DNA of 64,000 nucleotides from positions 57,527,799 through 57,591,798 of the forward strand of contig JAJLRJ010000003.1 of assembly GCA_024195265.1 (NCBI GenBank). Direction: 5' to 3'. The stretch comes from Dendrophyllia cribrosa (lineage: Eukaryota > Cnidaria > Anthozoa > Scleractinia > Dendrophylliidae). Each line of letters starts with the position of its first letter. Positions within the stretch are counted from its first letter, which is position 1. Below the pieces are notes generated by a model that worked only from the letters and a program-made list of their open reading frames with translations, had not been told where the DNA came from and searched no databases. Below, piece after piece: positions 63,307 through 64,000 of this stretch. Both the position numbers and the translations under genes were made by a program.

Positions 63307-64000
63307 AAGAGATAAACAGGATAACGGGTCGCTTTTCATTGCGATTTTGACCTGCAAACTGGCTCTACCCGACTCCAGCATGTTTTTAATGGAGTGACAT
63401 TTTTTTTTGTAACAGACAATCAAAATTACTTCCGCTGCACAAAACTAGCGGGTAGCGGTAATACTAGATTGTACCTGCAGTATTCTGGAAAAATTCTTTT
63501 AGCAGATGCGATTAAATTATTCTCCAGATTTTCTTTGACAAAAGAAGCTTAACGAAGTTGCAATATTATTTTTTAAGAACTGAAATATTTTTCAAATGTA
63601 AATTTGTTAAATTTTCCCCTTTTCCAGATTTGAAAAGATGAAACAATCTTTCTCTATAAAATTGCTGTTCTAATCAGTGGAATTTAATTATATATTCAGT
63701 TAAACTTTTAAGCAGATCTAAATTTAAAAATAAGATGAAAACAATGCTTCTTAAAATTTTACATCAGTGAGGATGAATTTATTACGTCTTCCATCTTATA
63801 CAACTTTTTCATAATTTATCGTAAGATTTATTTAGTTCATCATTGGCTTCTGTATAACTATTCTCATCTGCTGCATTTGTTGTCAATTTTTTCTATTTTT
63901 ATCTTAGTTATTCTTATTAATTTTACCCCCTCCTTGAATAGCTCATGTATGCAACCTGCGGAGGGCAAGTATGTTTATTATTTTTGTTTATCTAATTAAT
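63307..64000. other. Gene-free right edge
   Basis: AT-rich. An acceptor-like CCCCTTTTCCAG ends at 63627, but the sequence after it reaches a stop within 15 codons and is not an LRR. Confidence 0.45.

Noticed and set aside
63600..63680. Possible further LRR exon after a CTTTTCCAG acceptor
   Set aside because: The sequence reaches a stop within 15 codons and lacks an LxxLxLxxN pattern.

Overview
This is an animal nuclear genome window: AT-rich, intron-dense and loaded with transposons. The mix of Penelope-like, Ngaro-type tyrosine-recombinase, CR1/L2-like, PIF/Harbinger, Crypton-like and piggyBac-like elements, plus many small hairpin elements, together with receptor-like leucine-rich-repeat (LRR) exons, suggests a cnidarian, probably a stony coral or close relative. 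That placement is inference; there is no ribosomal or mitochondrial marker here.

The organising feature is a pair of head-to-head LRR genes. A minus-strand gene starts at 15690 and runs to the left edge (12 recognisable exons down to 698). A plus-strand gene starts at 31313 and runs to at least 61686 (13 exons). The first 12 exons match one for one in order and length (signal peptide plus LRRNT, then 72, 72, 60, 75, 78, 72, 75, 72, 66, 72, 72 bases). All introns are phase 2. Intron and upstream sequence is also mirrored, so the window is a diverged inverted duplication with its axis near 23.5 kb. The plus arm has swollen to about twice the length of the minus arm through transposon and microsatellite insertions. 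The one-repeat-per-exon layout resembles LRR ectodomains of LGR-type receptors, but no transmembrane part lies in the window, so the product is called only an LRR receptor-like protein.

Layout: 0-16 kb, minus LRR gene with an interrupted LINE, a 3.1-kb palindrome (5.7-8.8 kb), a TTAA-flanked MITE and a 29-bp minisatellite. 16-20 kb, left spacer arm with hairpin MITEs. 20.4-25.35 kb, a Ngaro/PAT-type tyrosine-recombinase retrotransposon with split direct repeats, a zinc-knuckle gag, a broken reverse transcriptase and an open recombinase frame; a THAP-domain remnant abuts it. 27-31 kb, right spacer arm with a second TTAA MITE. 31-62 kb, plus LRR gene; its introns hold a SINE, a Crypton/DUF3504 remnant among fold-back repeats, a 634-bp AAGG array, a 2.15-kb CTGTTG/CTGTTA array, a 5'-truncated Penelope-like element with a hammerhead-ribozyme-like terminal motif, a tRNA-like inverted pair, a PIF/Harbinger element with perfect TTA target duplication, and an unrecognised two-exon gene. 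62.5-63.3 kb, the 3' end of a CR1/L2-like LINE.

Most other open frames are short, AT-driven or low-complexity and are not treated as genes.
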